From Cyclobacteriaceae bacterium (GTDB lineage: Bacteria > Bacteroidota > Bacteroidia > Cytophagales > Cyclobacteriaceae): 64,000 bases of DNA. The number at the start of each line of letters is the position of its first letter. Position 1 is the first letter of the stretch. The translations under genes were made by a program, and so were the position numbers. Below are positions 35,054 through 43,631 of the stretch, piece after piece. Under the pieces are notes generated by a model. That model was not told the DNA's origin. It saw only the letters and a program-made list of their open reading frames with translations, and made no database searches. The stretch covers positions 362,038 through 426,037 of the forward strand of contig JANQSI010000004.1 in NCBI GenBank assembly GCA_028284125.1, given 5' to 3'.

Positions 35054-37672
35054 CTACTCTGTTCGCAAATTTTTAGAGGGATTAACGTTTGCAGTACGAA
35101 TTGATAAAATGCTGACTATTCCGATACTAACGATCAAGACTACCAATCCGGAAAAAACAAATGGCAATAGGTTTACCGAAATGCTGTACACAAATTGGTC
35201 TAACCATTGGTTTAAAAGCCAATAGGCAATTGGGGCAGCAAGCAAGAAGCTGACTAAAATAATCAGAACGAATTGCTTATTGATAAGTGATAGAATGGAA
35301 GTGATAGGTGCTCCAAGTACTTTTCGAATGCTAATTTCCTTCGTTCGCTGCTGTAAAAGTAAAGCGGTCAAACTGAAAAGACCTAGTCCACATAGAATGA
35401 TACTGATGATTGAGTAGATGGTAGATATTTTCAGCAGTTGGTTTTCTTTTTTGTACTGATCATAAAACCATTGATCAACAAAGTAATAATTCAGGGGTGT
35501 TCGTTCAGCTAAAGAACTCCACGTGTTCTCAATGTGTTCGATGGTTTCTTTGAGATTACCGTTTCCTATTTTGACCGAGGAATTGTACGATTCCCCACGA
35601 TGCAAATACATAACCATTGGCTCAATATCTGAAGTAGCCAGTGAAAAGATATGGAAGTCTTCAACCACTCCAATGATGGTGAAAGCAGTTCCTTCATCAT
35701 TAAGACGCATTCTTTTTCCAATCGGATCTTTCCAACCTACATGGTCGACCAATGCTTGGTTTACGATAAGTTGATTTGAATCTGCTACAGAGTTTTTTAA
35801 AAATGATCTTCCCTTATTCAATTCAATACCATATGTTTCTATGAATTCCGGGTCTATCCCATAAAATCGAGAAACGATTTCTGCTGATGACCCAACAGGG
35901 TAGACCGAATTAGTAAATGATCCTGCTCCAATGGCAGTTCTTGTGGAAGATACTGTTTTTATGTTGGGATGGCTTAATAATTCTGATTCCAGGACATCAA
36001 TTTTTTGATTCACCTCATTGTCTATATCTACGACCAAGACCTGCTCTTTGTCAAACCCAAGCGGTTTGTTTTCCATGAAATAGGTTTGCCGATTGATTAG
36101 AGCAGTACTTATGAGCAGTAGAATAGAAATGAAAAACTGGAGAGTCAGAAGTGCTTTTCTAAACCAACCAATAGCTCCAGTTCTACCTGATGAGGGCTTT
36201 AAGATTGAAGAAATGGAAGGAGAGGAGAGGATGTAGGCTGGGTAAACACCAATGACAATACAACTACCGATGATGAATGATACAAGAGAGATGATCGCTA
36301 ACGGCGAATAAAAAAGTTCGATTGGTAATTCTTTGCCACTTATTGCATTGATTTTTGATAGAAAAACAAAAATTAGAAGTAGGGCAAGTATAGAGGCGAC
36401 TGTTGTATTAAAAAGTGTTTCGGTAATAAACCTTCCCATCAACTGATTCCTGGTAGATCCCATTGTTTTTCTGATTCCCACTTCAACCTGTGTTTGTGAG
36501 GCCCTAGAAAGTGATGAGTTGATGTAATTAACGCTTGCAATTACAAATACTAGAAGAGCTGATATTCCTAGGGTTAGGATAAAAGTGAAACTGCTGAATT
36601 TCATTCCACCTTTATTCCTGATTTCATCACTGTACAAGTACATCTTTTCAAAAGGAATTAGATTTAAATGGTAGCGATCTGATCGTTCAGGAAGATGTCG
36701 CTGCATCATCTCTGGAAGTTTTTCTACGAGTTCAGCAGAGGAGGCATCCGGCGACAACTTTAGAAATGTGAAGATGCCTTGGGTACGCCAGTTGTTCATC
36801 CAGCCATAACTCACAGGTCCGACTCCTTTAACTGTGGTACTCCATGAAACCACGGCATTGCATTGAATAGATGATCTTCTGGGAACATCTTCAAATACTC
36901 CAGTAACCGTAAAGTCTAAATCATTTAGTCCAAGAATTACTTTTCCAATGGGGTCTTCATCACCGAACAATGATTTGGCCAATGTTCGGCTTAGCACAAT
37001 CGAAGATGGAGCAATTAGCAACTTCTCGGGATTTCCAGAGAGAATGGGGAATTCAAAAAATTCAAAGAAGTTTGAATCGGCGATGTACAATTTTTCAGTG
37101 ACCACATTTTTCTCTTCATGAGAGAGAATTACTTGGTAGGATCTGTCATTAACTCTCAAGAAAGATTCAACTCCCGGATAGTCCTCGACCATGGTTGGTC
37201 CCATCATCCCGGAAGTTTCAAATGTCAAATGATTGGTTCCTTCTACCTCATAGATGTGATGTTTATACAGACGATAGATTTGATCTGATCCTGTATGGAA
37301 TTTATCAAACTGGAGTTCATCGTTTATGTAGATAAGTGCGAAAAGGCTGCAGGCGATTGCAACAACTAGACCTAATAAATTGATAAAGAAATAAGATCGA
37401 TTTCTTTTTAGTGAACGATACGATGTGATGAAGTAATTAAGCCAGATAGATCTCATGTTTGATATGCGTTTGGTTTTATTTCTGAAAACATTTCTTAAAA
37501 AACCGATGGATTGAATAGCGTAAATCCATCTGGCTTTTCGAAGACCTTTTAATTCGACATTTTCATGAAACACTTCTTCGAGATCCCCGCTAATACCTTC
37601 CCATAGGTAGGGATCACAAAATCGTTCAACAAGCTTGTAAATCCATTTTGGCGGTTGAAGTTCTTTTTTCAT
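35054..37672 (-). CDS. ABC transporter permease with prefix domain, paralogue 2
   Basis: 872-aa membrane protein, the same length and domain order as the permease at 29848 and starting with the same MKKELQPPKWIY. Prefix domain at 1-70 (FCDPYLWEGISGDLEEVFHE), then two MacB/FtsX units with QVEVGIRKTMGSTRNQLMGRF and TKEISIRKVLGAPITSILSLIN, ending SIRTANVNPSKNLRTE. Divergence is spread along the length, so this is an old duplication within the island. The upstream DNA also matches paralogue 1 (AGTTACAAATTTCTTTCG in both), carrying one copy of the shared operator. No ATPase nearby. Confidence 0.9.
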   Translation of the reverse strand: MKKELQPPKWIYKLVERFCDPYLWEGISGDLEEVFHENVELKGLRKARWIYAIQSIGFLRNVFRNKTKRISNMRSIWLNYFITSYRSLKRNRSYFFINLLGLVVAIACSLFALIYINDELQFDKFHTGSDQIYRLYKHHIYEVEGTNHLTFETSGMMGPTMVEDYPGVESFLRVNDRSYQVILSHEEKNVVTEKLYIADSNFFEFFEFPILSGNPEKLLIAPSSIVLSRTLAKSLFGDEDPIGKVILGLNDLDFTVTGVFEDVPRRSSIQCNAVVSWSTTVKGVGPVSYGWMNNWRTQGIFTFLKLSPDASSAELVEKLPEMMQRHLPERSDRYHLNLIPFEKMYLYSDEIRNKGGMKFSSFTFILTLGISALLVFVIASVNYINSSLSRASQTQVEVGIRKTMGSTRNQLMGRFITETLFNTTVASILALLLIFVFLSKINAISGKELPIELFYSPLAIISLVSFIIGSCIVIGVYPAYILSSPSISSILKPSSGRTGAIGWFRKALLTLQFFISILLLISTALINRQTYFMENKPLGFDKEQVLVVDIDNEVNQKIDVLESELLSHPNIKTVSSTRTAIGAGSFTNSVYPVGSSAEIVSRFYGIDPEFIETYGIELNKGRSFLKNSVADSNQLIVNQALVDHVGWKDPIGKRMRLNDEGTAFTIIGVVEDFHIFSLATSDIEPMVMYLHRGESYNSSVKIGNGNLKETIEHIENTWSSLAERTPLNYYFVDQWFYDQYKKENQLLKISTIYSIISIILCGLGLFSLTALLLQQRTKEISIRKVLGAPITSILSLINKQFVLIILVSFLLAAPIAYWLLNQWLDQFVYSISVNLLPFVFSGLVVLIVSIGIVSILSIRTANVNPSKNLRTE

Positions 37673-37725
37673 CGATGCTGTGATTAACAGCTAAACTCAT
37701 GAACCATCAAGAAGTTACAAATTTC

Positions 37726-37746
37726 TTTCGTCTTTGTCGAATTTGA
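37726..37746 (-). promoter_or_regulatory. shared TTCG-N7-CGAA operator upstream of permease 2
   Basis: Plus-strand TTTCGTCTTTGTCGAA followed by TTTGA, 54 bases before the permease start. The flank AGTTACAAATTTC is identical to that before permease 1. Confidence 0.6.
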
Positions 37747-37773
37747 TATTAAATTTTTTTCACTAATATTTTT

Positions 37774-39075
37774 TCAATCGATTCTAGGAATAAGTGATTC
37801 ATTCGACCCTCGAATCTGAATGATTGCATCAACTCGCCCTGAATCGTTTCGTCTGAATTTCATTTTTGTTCCACTTGCAGGGATATAGTATTGTTCTCCC
37901 TCAATTGGATAAAACTCATTATCACCTCTATACAATCTTCCTCTCTCAATCTTAATTTTTACAGTGGACCCATTACTGTTGTAATTACCTACAAGAAATT
38001 CATGCTGTTCAAATGATTTATGAATAGGAGGTGGATTCATAATCGTACTTGTTGCCTCATTTGTTATAATCTTTCGTAGGTTAGATCTGATCTGCCAGGT
38101 AGCAGCTGATCTTAAATTTGTTAAGATGATCAAGCGAATATCCTCAGAAGGTAGAATATCTAAATAGGCTTCATAACCACTTGTTCTTCCCGTCCATCCA
38201 CTCCACGATTTGGTACCTAAATTCGTCCAGGTTTCCTTACCGAATGTGCCTGCCTTTATTGCACTAACAAAAGATTGTAAATCTGTAACTGTCGCATACA
38301 CCGCGCTGGCTCCTGTTAAGAAATTCAGGTCTTTAAAAGGAGCGTTAAGCATTACAAGATTACCATTGGAAGTTCCCAAATAATAGGGATACGCCTTTTT
38401 GATCATGGGCTCAAGCGTATTTTCACTTCTTGCTGACATCATATTTGCTGGCACAAAAATTCGTTCTTCAAGAATTTTGGAGAAAGGCTTTTGTTCTACT
38501 ATTTCAGAGACACGGGCCAAAACTGTGTAGCCAACGCTACTATACTGCCTTTTTTTACCTGGTTTAAAACTTAGTTCAATTTGCTTTACTCGTTCTACTA
38601 AATCGGAAGTGGATATGAATTGCGTTTCATCCAATTGTTCTGTTACTCGATGTGGAAGGCCAGAAGTATGATTATAGAGATGCTCAATCCTTGGAGCATT
38701 GCCTTTTGGACCCTTTGGAAAATCTTCAATAAATTCTTCTACGGTAGTATTCAAATCTAGTTTTCCTTCATTAACCAATTGTTGAACAACAATTCCAGTC
38801 ATCATTTTGGTTATAGATCCGATTCCGAAACGAGAATCCAACCTATTAGGTACTTCATGTTCTTTGTTTGCAATTCCAAAAGCCTTCTGGTACAAAACAT
38901 CATCGCCCTTAGCTACTAAGATTGATCCGCTGAAAGTACCAGAAGCCGTATTTGGTTGAATCAAATTGTCAATTGCAAGTGTGAGCTCATCAGGGTCAAT
39001 AGTCTGAGCTGAAATAATTAGTGTGGTAAGTGAAAACAAGTAGCCAATGAACGCTCTTGAAATTGTTTGTGCCAT
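37774..39075 (-). CDS. exported serine hydrolase, beta-lactamase/DD-peptidase superfamily
   Basis: 433 aa. Signal peptide (FIGYLFSLTTLIISAQ, cut near 24). Catalytic S87 in GSITKMMTG (S-x-x-K), Y178 in RQYSSVGYTVL, and a GRTSGYEAY segment in the position of the third motif (K-T-G/H-x-G), which is altered. A C-terminal beta domain (about 345-433) follows, common in Bacteroidota members. It probably acts on peptidoglycan-like or ester substrates in the periplasm. Two operator copies (39089 and 39140) lie just upstream, tying it to the permease genes of the island. Confidence 0.85.
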   Translation of the reverse strand: MAQTISRAFIGYLFSLTTLIISAQTIDPDELTLAIDNLIQPNTASGTFSGSILVAKGDDVLYQKAFGIANKEHEVPNRLDSRFGIGSITKMMTGIVVQQLVNEGKLDLNTTVEEFIEDFPKGPKGNAPRIEHLYNHTSGLPHRVTEQLDETQFISTSDLVERVKQIELSFKPGKKRQYSSVGYTVLARVSEIVEQKPFSKILEERIFVPANMMSARSENTLEPMIKKAYPYYLGTSNGNLVMLNAPFKDLNFLTGASAVYATVTDLQSFVSAIKAGTFGKETWTNLGTKSWSGWTGRTSGYEAYLDILPSEDIRLIILTNLRSAATWQIRSNLRKIITNEATSTIMNPPPIHKSFEQHEFLVGNYNSNGSTVKIKIERGRLYRGDNEFYPIEGEQYYIPASGTKMKFRRNDSGRVDAIIQIRGSNESLIPRID

Positions 39076-39088
39076 CTTTATGTATATC

Positions 39089-39160
39089 TTTCGATTTTGT
39101 CGAATTTGTTTTCATTTTTACGGGCTTGTTCTTAATATGTTTCGTTTTTGTCGAATTTGA
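39089..39160 (-). promoter_or_regulatory. two copies of the shared TTCG-N7-CGAA operator upstream of the serine hydrolase
   Basis: Plus-strand TTTCGATTTTGTCGAA (from 39089) and TTTCGTTTTTGTCGAA (from 39140), both followed by TTTG. Start-to-start distance is 51 bp. The nearer copy begins 14 bases before the ATG. Confidence 0.65.
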
Positions 39161-39183
39161 TTGATGTTTACTCAAGAACATCA

Positions 39184-39214
39184 AAAAGAGTAGACATATC
39201 GTGCCTACTCTTTT
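39184..39214 (-). terminator. intrinsic terminator after the ABM-fold gene
   Basis: AAAAGAGTAG pairs perfectly with CTACTCTTTT across an 11-base loop. On the minus strand it lies 43 bases beyond the stop at 39257 and is followed by one more T. Confidence 0.8.
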
Positions 39215-39256
39215 AATCTTCTAATCAGATGTTTTTACATAGCAGATCAGTTTATC

Positions 39257-39625
39257 TTATCGCTCAAATCCAAATGCCAATGGTGCGAACGTAGCATCTA
39301 GCCCCATTCCGATAGCAGCTTGTTTCAATTCTTCTGGAACATCTCCCAAGAAAAGAAATGGTCCAGGTTGTGCGATTTGAAGCAAAGACGGAAAATGTCC
39401 TGCTGCAGTCGTACTAAGATGCTGTCCTAAAGCCGCTCCATCTTTGAATAAATCTGAGACAATAAGTACATCGTTTGATTCATCAAAATAGCAATCTACC
39501 TTTAGTGCTCCGGGTTCAGTTTCATTCATTTGCTTTTCTACTTCTTTATATATGGCTTTTAGTTCGTCCGTTTTTCCTGGGTTAGCTGTCCATTTGTATA
39601 CGACTGTGATTTCTTGATTTTTCAT
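39257..39625 (-). CDS. ABM-fold (antibiotic biosynthesis monooxygenase-like) protein
   Basis: 122-aa cytosolic protein of the dimeric alpha-beta barrel type. TVVYKWTANPGKTDELKAIYKEVEKQMNETEPGALKVDCYFDE matches the strand-helix-strand start of the family, with VSDLFKDGAALGQHLST as the second unit. The family includes small oxygenases and heme-degrading enzymes, but most members have no known reaction. It is divergent from the GlxA-type regulator at 39751, a likely controller, with 125 bases between them. Confidence 0.75.
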   Translation of the reverse strand: MKNQEITVVYKWTANPGKTDELKAIYKEVEKQMNETEPGALKVDCYFDESNDVLIVSDLFKDGAALGQHLSTTAAGHFPSLLQIAQPGPFLFLGDVPEELKQAAIGMGLDATFAPLAFGFER

Positions 39626-39676
39626 TTTTTGCTTGTTTTTTTGATTAATGACAAGACAAAGCTATGTCATAAATGC

Positions 39677-39718
39677 ACCCAATAATGGGTTATAATACGA
39701 CAATATATCGGGTTGATT
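39677..39718. promoter_or_regulatory. repeats in the ABM/GlxA-type divergent region
   Basis: ACCCA-ATAA-TGGGT (39677-39690) is an inverted repeat. GGGTT then recurs at 39687 and 39710, within AATGGGTTATAAT and ATCGGGTTGATT, 23 bases apart. AraC-type regulators bind such spaced direct half-sites. Confidence 0.4.
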
Positions 39719-39750
39719 CAGACATTATTTCCTTTTAAGTTTGCTGAATT

Positions 39751-40737
39751 ATGAAGCATTTAAGCATTTTGGTTCCCAGGGGATTGGCTATTGTGGACAC
39801 GATTATTGGTTCTTATAACCTATTTCAAATGGCCAATAATGATTATCGAAGAAAAACCGGAGACCAACTCTTTTATATAGATCTTGTAGGTATCACTCGT
39901 GAACCGCATAGTTATAGCAATTTTTTTAGCGTAACTCCGACCAAAGAACTAGGAGATATTGAAAAGACGGACTTAATCATCGTTCCTGGTTTGGTTGGTG
40001 ATATGGAGAAACAAATTGAACTGAACTACCCATTCGTGGATTGGATGAGGAATCAAAGAGTACAAAATCAATCGGAAATTGCTAGTCTTTGTAGAGGAGC
40101 TTTTCTTTTGGCTGAGACAGGTCTTATGAACAAAAAGTCATGCGCTACCCATTGGATCACGCATGACAAATTCAAGGAAATGTTTCCCGAGGTAGAACTG
40201 GTTCCTGAAAAGGTGATAAGCGAAGACAATGGAATTTACTCCAGTGGAGGTGCGTATTCTTTTCTGAATCTACTGCTTTATATGATTGAGAAATTTTACG
40301 GTAGAGAAACAGCCATTTGGTGTTCAAAAGTTGCTGAAATTGAATTCGATCGAATGGATCAAAATCAATTTGTGATTTTCAATGGACAAAAAGGTCATTC
40401 AGACGAAGAGGTTGCTCAAATCCAGGATTTCATAGAGGAACATTACGCTGAAAAAGTAAGTGTTGAAGAATTGGCAAATCAAACTTCAACCAGTACAAGA
40501 AACTTTGTTCGGAGATTTAAGAAAGCAACAAAGAATACGCCAATCGAATACATTCAACGTGTAAGAATGGAGGCCGCTAAGAAGAAACTGGAGGCTACAA
40601 CGATGAATGTTCATCAGGTGATGTATGCTGTCGGATACAATGATGATAAAACATTTCGTACACTTTTTAAGCGATACGTAGGAATGACTCCATTGGAATA
40701 CCGAAACAAATACAACAGAGAGATGGCTTACGCTTGA
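39751..40737 (+). CDS. GlxA-type AraC-family regulator with DJ-1/PfpI domain
   Basis: 328-aa regulator. Residues 1-190 form a DJ-1/PfpI domain with the nucleophile-elbow cysteine C114 in ASLCRGAFLL and CATHWITHDKF following. Residues about 225-328 form an AraC DNA-binding domain with two HTHs (VSVEELANQTSTSTRNFVRRFKKAT and VHQVMYAVGYNDDKTFRTLFKRYVGMTPLEYR). Proteins of this build sense small metabolites; the ligand is unknown here. It is divergent from the ABM-fold gene. The DUF1801 gene follows 34 bases later. Confidence 0.92.
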   Translation: MKHLSILVPRGLAIVDTIIGSYNLFQMANNDYRRKTGDQLFYIDLVGITREPHSYSNFFSVTPTKELGDIEKTDLIIVPGLVGDMEKQIELNYPFVDWMRNQRVQNQSEIASLCRGAFLLAETGLMNKKSCATHWITHDKFKEMFPEVELVPEKVISEDNGIYSSGGAYSFLNLLLYMIEKFYGRETAIWCSKVAEIEFDRMDQNQFVIFNGQKGHSDEEVAQIQDFIEEHYAEKVSVEELANQTSTSTRNFVRRFKKATKNTPIEYIQRVRMEAAKKKLEATTMNVHQVMYAVGYNDDKTFRTLFKRYVGMTPLEYRNKYNREMAYA

Positions 40738-40771
40738 TTGTTAAGTTTGACTTAACGAATTTTGATTGGGT

Positions 40772-41158
40772 ATGACCATCCAGGAATTTCATCAATCTCA
40801 ATCAACAGAAGATCGGAAGATTTGTGACCTACTTAAGTCTGTCATTGATAAGAATCTCACCAAGGCTGAAAGCAAGATTTGGCACAGACATCCTGTTTGG
40901 TTTTTGGATGAAAATCCGACAGTTGGATACGGCAAACTCAAGGATTGCATCCGGCTAATGTTTTGGAGCGGTGCAGACTTTGATGAAAAAGACCTAAAGC
41001 CAGGAACAGGTAAATTCAAAGACGCTTCCATTCGATACACAACAATTGATGAGGTAAATACAGAGGATCTCAAGAGGTGGCTGGATAAGTCGCGTAAAAT
41101 TCAATGGAACTATAAGAGTATCTACAAGAACAAAGGTCGGTTAGAGAGACTCAAATGA
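40772..41158 (+). CDS. DUF1801 family protein
   Basis: 128-aa cytosolic protein from ATG 40772 (MTIQEFHQSQSTEDRKICDL); an in-frame TTG two codons upstream is possible. It has the family's YdhG-like core: ESKIWHRHPVWFLDENPTVGYGKLKDCIRLMFWSGADF, KFKDASIRYTTIDEVNTEDLKRWLDKS. The fold resembles frataxin/YdhG; function is unknown. It probably shares a transcript with the GlxA-type gene upstream. Confidence 0.82.
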   Translation: MTIQEFHQSQSTEDRKICDLLKSVIDKNLTKAESKIWHRHPVWFLDENPTVGYGKLKDCIRLMFWSGADFDEKDLKPGTGKFKDASIRYTTIDEVNTEDLKRWLDKSRKIQWNYKSIYKNKGRLERLK

Positions 41159-41343
41159 ATCATTTTAGCGGTGAATGCTAATTCAGGTGGTTCAACATGA
41201 CCCTTCCATCAATCAACTTATCCATTTTCCAATCAAAAAGACAGAATTGTCAAATAATCGGTTAATAGGCCGATTTTAGATTTTTCGACCCAGTTCGTAG
41301 AATATTTTTTAGTCAATCAAGTCTACTTAAAACTTTTGCTTCA

Positions 41344-42630
41344 ATGCAAAGAATTAGGTCAATAGGTTTTGATTGTTTGGTATTCGGAGTGGCCCTTTTG
41401 GGTTGCTCTGAATCCTCCATTATAGGTGAAGACTTTGTAGGTGATGAAGCGTTCAGTCTATTTTACGCAGATACTGTTTCGCTCCCAATCTACACGACCA
41501 AGTTTGATTCCTTGATTACAAGTCAAAGTGGGAGGTTGTTAATTGGGAATAGTTCAGACTCAAGATTAGGTGCGACGAAAGCTGAAGCATTTTTCATACT
41601 TGAAAACTTGTCAGAGAGTTTTTCAATTAGTGAAAATCTGAAATTTGATTCTGTAACTCTTACACTCTTCATGGACGGTTACACAGATTATCTAGATGAA
41701 TCTGAGGTTACGAGTACCATTCTGGTCGAACAGTTAAATGAAGAACTTGAGCGACTTGATGATTTTAATCTATACAACAATACAGAAGTAGATGGTGCAA
41801 TTGGTGACTTAAAATTACTTGCTGAACAGCGATTTATTTTAGCGACTGATCGATTAAGAACCCTTGAAATAACTCTTGACAATCAATGGGGTCTTGAATT
41901 ATTTGAACAACTCAGTGACGATAGCGAGTTGAGTTTGGACAGTGAATTCAAAGAATTTATCAAAGGGTTTAAGATCGGATTCAAGGAAACAGATTCACCA
42001 TTTATTGGTTTTGCATCCGATAGCGTTTCATTAACCATTTATTCTTCTGACAACTTCACAACGCCACCAGAAAGTATCACATACGAATTTAAAGTAGGGT
42101 TTTCTCCATACTATTCGAAGATCGAACATACAGAAGTTCCGGAAGAATTAGCAGAGATTAACTCTCTTGAGGATGAAATATCATCTAATCTAACAAACAA
42201 CTACGGAGTTATTGCAGGTGGGCTTGGTTATGCCGTCAAATTAGATACAGATCCAATTAGGAACTCATTTCTACTAACGGAAGACTTACTGATGGTAACA
42301 ACCATCCTTGAATTGGAATGGTTGGACGAAGGGGAGACTCGATTTTTACCTGATACAGTGCAAGTCAACTTCGTCAATGAGTCCCTATTTGATGTAGGAG
42401 AGCAGACCTATTATATGCTACGCTCTGATGGGGACGATTTTGAAAGAAATAGAAACTACTCAATCGATCTAAGCTCCATTGTGAGTCTTCTGCTTTCCTT
42501 CCCTCTTGACGAAAAATACTACCTGCTTTTGAGCTTACAAGATTTCAACACATCGACAACCACTGTTTTAGTAGGGGATCGATCTTTTAACAGTCGATTA
42601 AAAATTTATACAGTATCAAACAACGAGTAA
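41344..42630 (+). CDS. DUF4270 family lipoprotein
   Basis: 428-aa lipoprotein; lipobox ALLGC with C21. The mature N-terminus SIIGEDFVGDEAFSLFYADTVSL matches DUF4270, a Bacteroidota-specific family of surface beta proteins. Features include a long acidic beta-rich body and LLLSLQDFNTSTTTVLVGDRSFNSRLKIYTV at the C-terminus. It is the first gene of a trio with Kelch and outer-membrane proteins; its stop overlaps the Kelch start by one base. Role unknown; an envelope or adhesion function is likely. Confidence 0.82.
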   Translation: MQRIRSIGFDCLVFGVALLGCSESSIIGEDFVGDEAFSLFYADTVSLPIYTTKFDSLITSQSGRLLIGNSSDSRLGATKAEAFFILENLSESFSISENLKFDSVTLTLFMDGYTDYLDESEVTSTILVEQLNEELERLDDFNLYNNTEVDGAIGDLKLLAEQRFILATDRLRTLEITLDNQWGLELFEQLSDDSELSLDSEFKEFIKGFKIGFKETDSPFIGFASDSVSLTIYSSDNFTTPPESITYEFKVGFSPYYSKIEHTEVPEELAEINSLEDEISSNLTNNYGVIAGGLGYAVKLDTDPIRNSFLLTEDLLMVTTILELEWLDEGETRFLPDTVQVNFVNESLFDVGEQTYYMLRSDGDDFERNRNYSIDLSSIVSLLLSFPLDEKYYLLLSLQDFNTSTTTVLVGDRSFNSRLKIYTVSNNE

Positions 42631-43631
42631 TGAATAAGTTCTTAAAATCAATAATGCTGGCAATCGGATTTGTTTCATGTACGGAAGACATATCTGATGA
42701 TAGTACCAATGGAAACTGGATTAAGTATTCGGATTACGAAGGAGACACACGTTCAGGAGCTGTAAGTTTTACGATTGGAGCGTTTGCTTACGTGGGACTT
42801 GGCACTGACGGAGAAGACTATTTGGTTGACTTTTGGAGATATGATCCTTCCCGGAATTTTTGGGAAGAAATGGCACCCTTTCCAGGCGTTGGAAGAATCT
42901 CTGCGATTGGCTTAGGTGTGAATGGAAAAGGTTATGTAGGAACGGGGTTTAACGCGGATTTGGAAACTGAGGAGTTGAGTGATTTCTGGGAATATGATCC
43001 TGTGACTAACTCTTGGACGGAAAGGGCTTCATTTGGAGGTGGAGCTCGCTATTCAGCTGTGGCATTTGAGATTCTCGGAAAAGCATATGTCGGAACAGGA
43101 TTTGACGGAAGCTATTTGAAAGACTTTTGGAGTTACGATCCTACTTCCGATTCTTGGTCACAGACAGTCAGTTTATTTGGTTCGAAGCGAGAGGGCGCAG
43201 TTGCTTTTGTAATTGATGATGTGGCATACGTGGGCGCAGGGATAAATAATGGCCAGTTCTTGTTTGATTTCTGGTCTTTTGCTCCAGAATCAAATTCATG
43301 GATTGATTTGTCTTTGAACGATGAAGATGATACCTATGATGAATTTATTGCGGCGGTGGGGAGGCAAGATGCTGTTGCTATTGCTTTAGACGGAATTGCA
43401 TACATCGTTACAGGTCAAGCTGGTGGTTTCTCATCAGATACATTTTCCTACGATCCAGCGACGAATCGCTGGAGTGATGACTGGACAGATTTTGAAGGAA
43501 CATCACGAGCAGATGCGGTCGCTTTCGTGATTAACAATAAAGGTTACATCGTCTGTGGTCAAAGTGCTGGTCTACGCCACGACGATATTTGGGGATTTGA
43601 ACCGGACCAAGAGTATGAGGAATTCGATTAA
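42630..43631 (+). CDS. Kelch-repeat beta-propeller lipoprotein
   Basis: 333-aa lipoprotein (lipobox GFVSC, C17). Six Kelch-like blades recur about every 50 residues: the pattern R-x-G/D-A-V-x-F-x-I-x-x-x-A-Y-V-G followed by D-F-W-x-Y-D-P-x-x-x-x-W, for example DFWEYDPVTNSWTERASF, DFWSYDPTSDSWSQTVSL and DTFSYDPATNRWSDDWTD. These form a secreted propeller. It starts in the stop of the DUF4270 gene and its last 17 bases overlap the next gene, so the trio is coupled. Confidence 0.85.
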   Translation: MNKFLKSIMLAIGFVSCTEDISDDSTNGNWIKYSDYEGDTRSGAVSFTIGAFAYVGLGTDGEDYLVDFWRYDPSRNFWEEMAPFPGVGRISAIGLGVNGKGYVGTGFNADLETEELSDFWEYDPVTNSWTERASFGGGARYSAVAFEILGKAYVGTGFDGSYLKDFWSYDPTSDSWSQTVSLFGSKREGAVAFVIDDVAYVGAGINNGQFLFDFWSFAPESNSWIDLSLNDEDDTYDEFIAAVGRQDAVAIALDGIAYIVTGQAGGFSSDTFSYDPATNRWSDDWTDFEGTSRADAVAFVINNKGYIVCGQSAGLRHDDIWGFEPDQEYEEFD

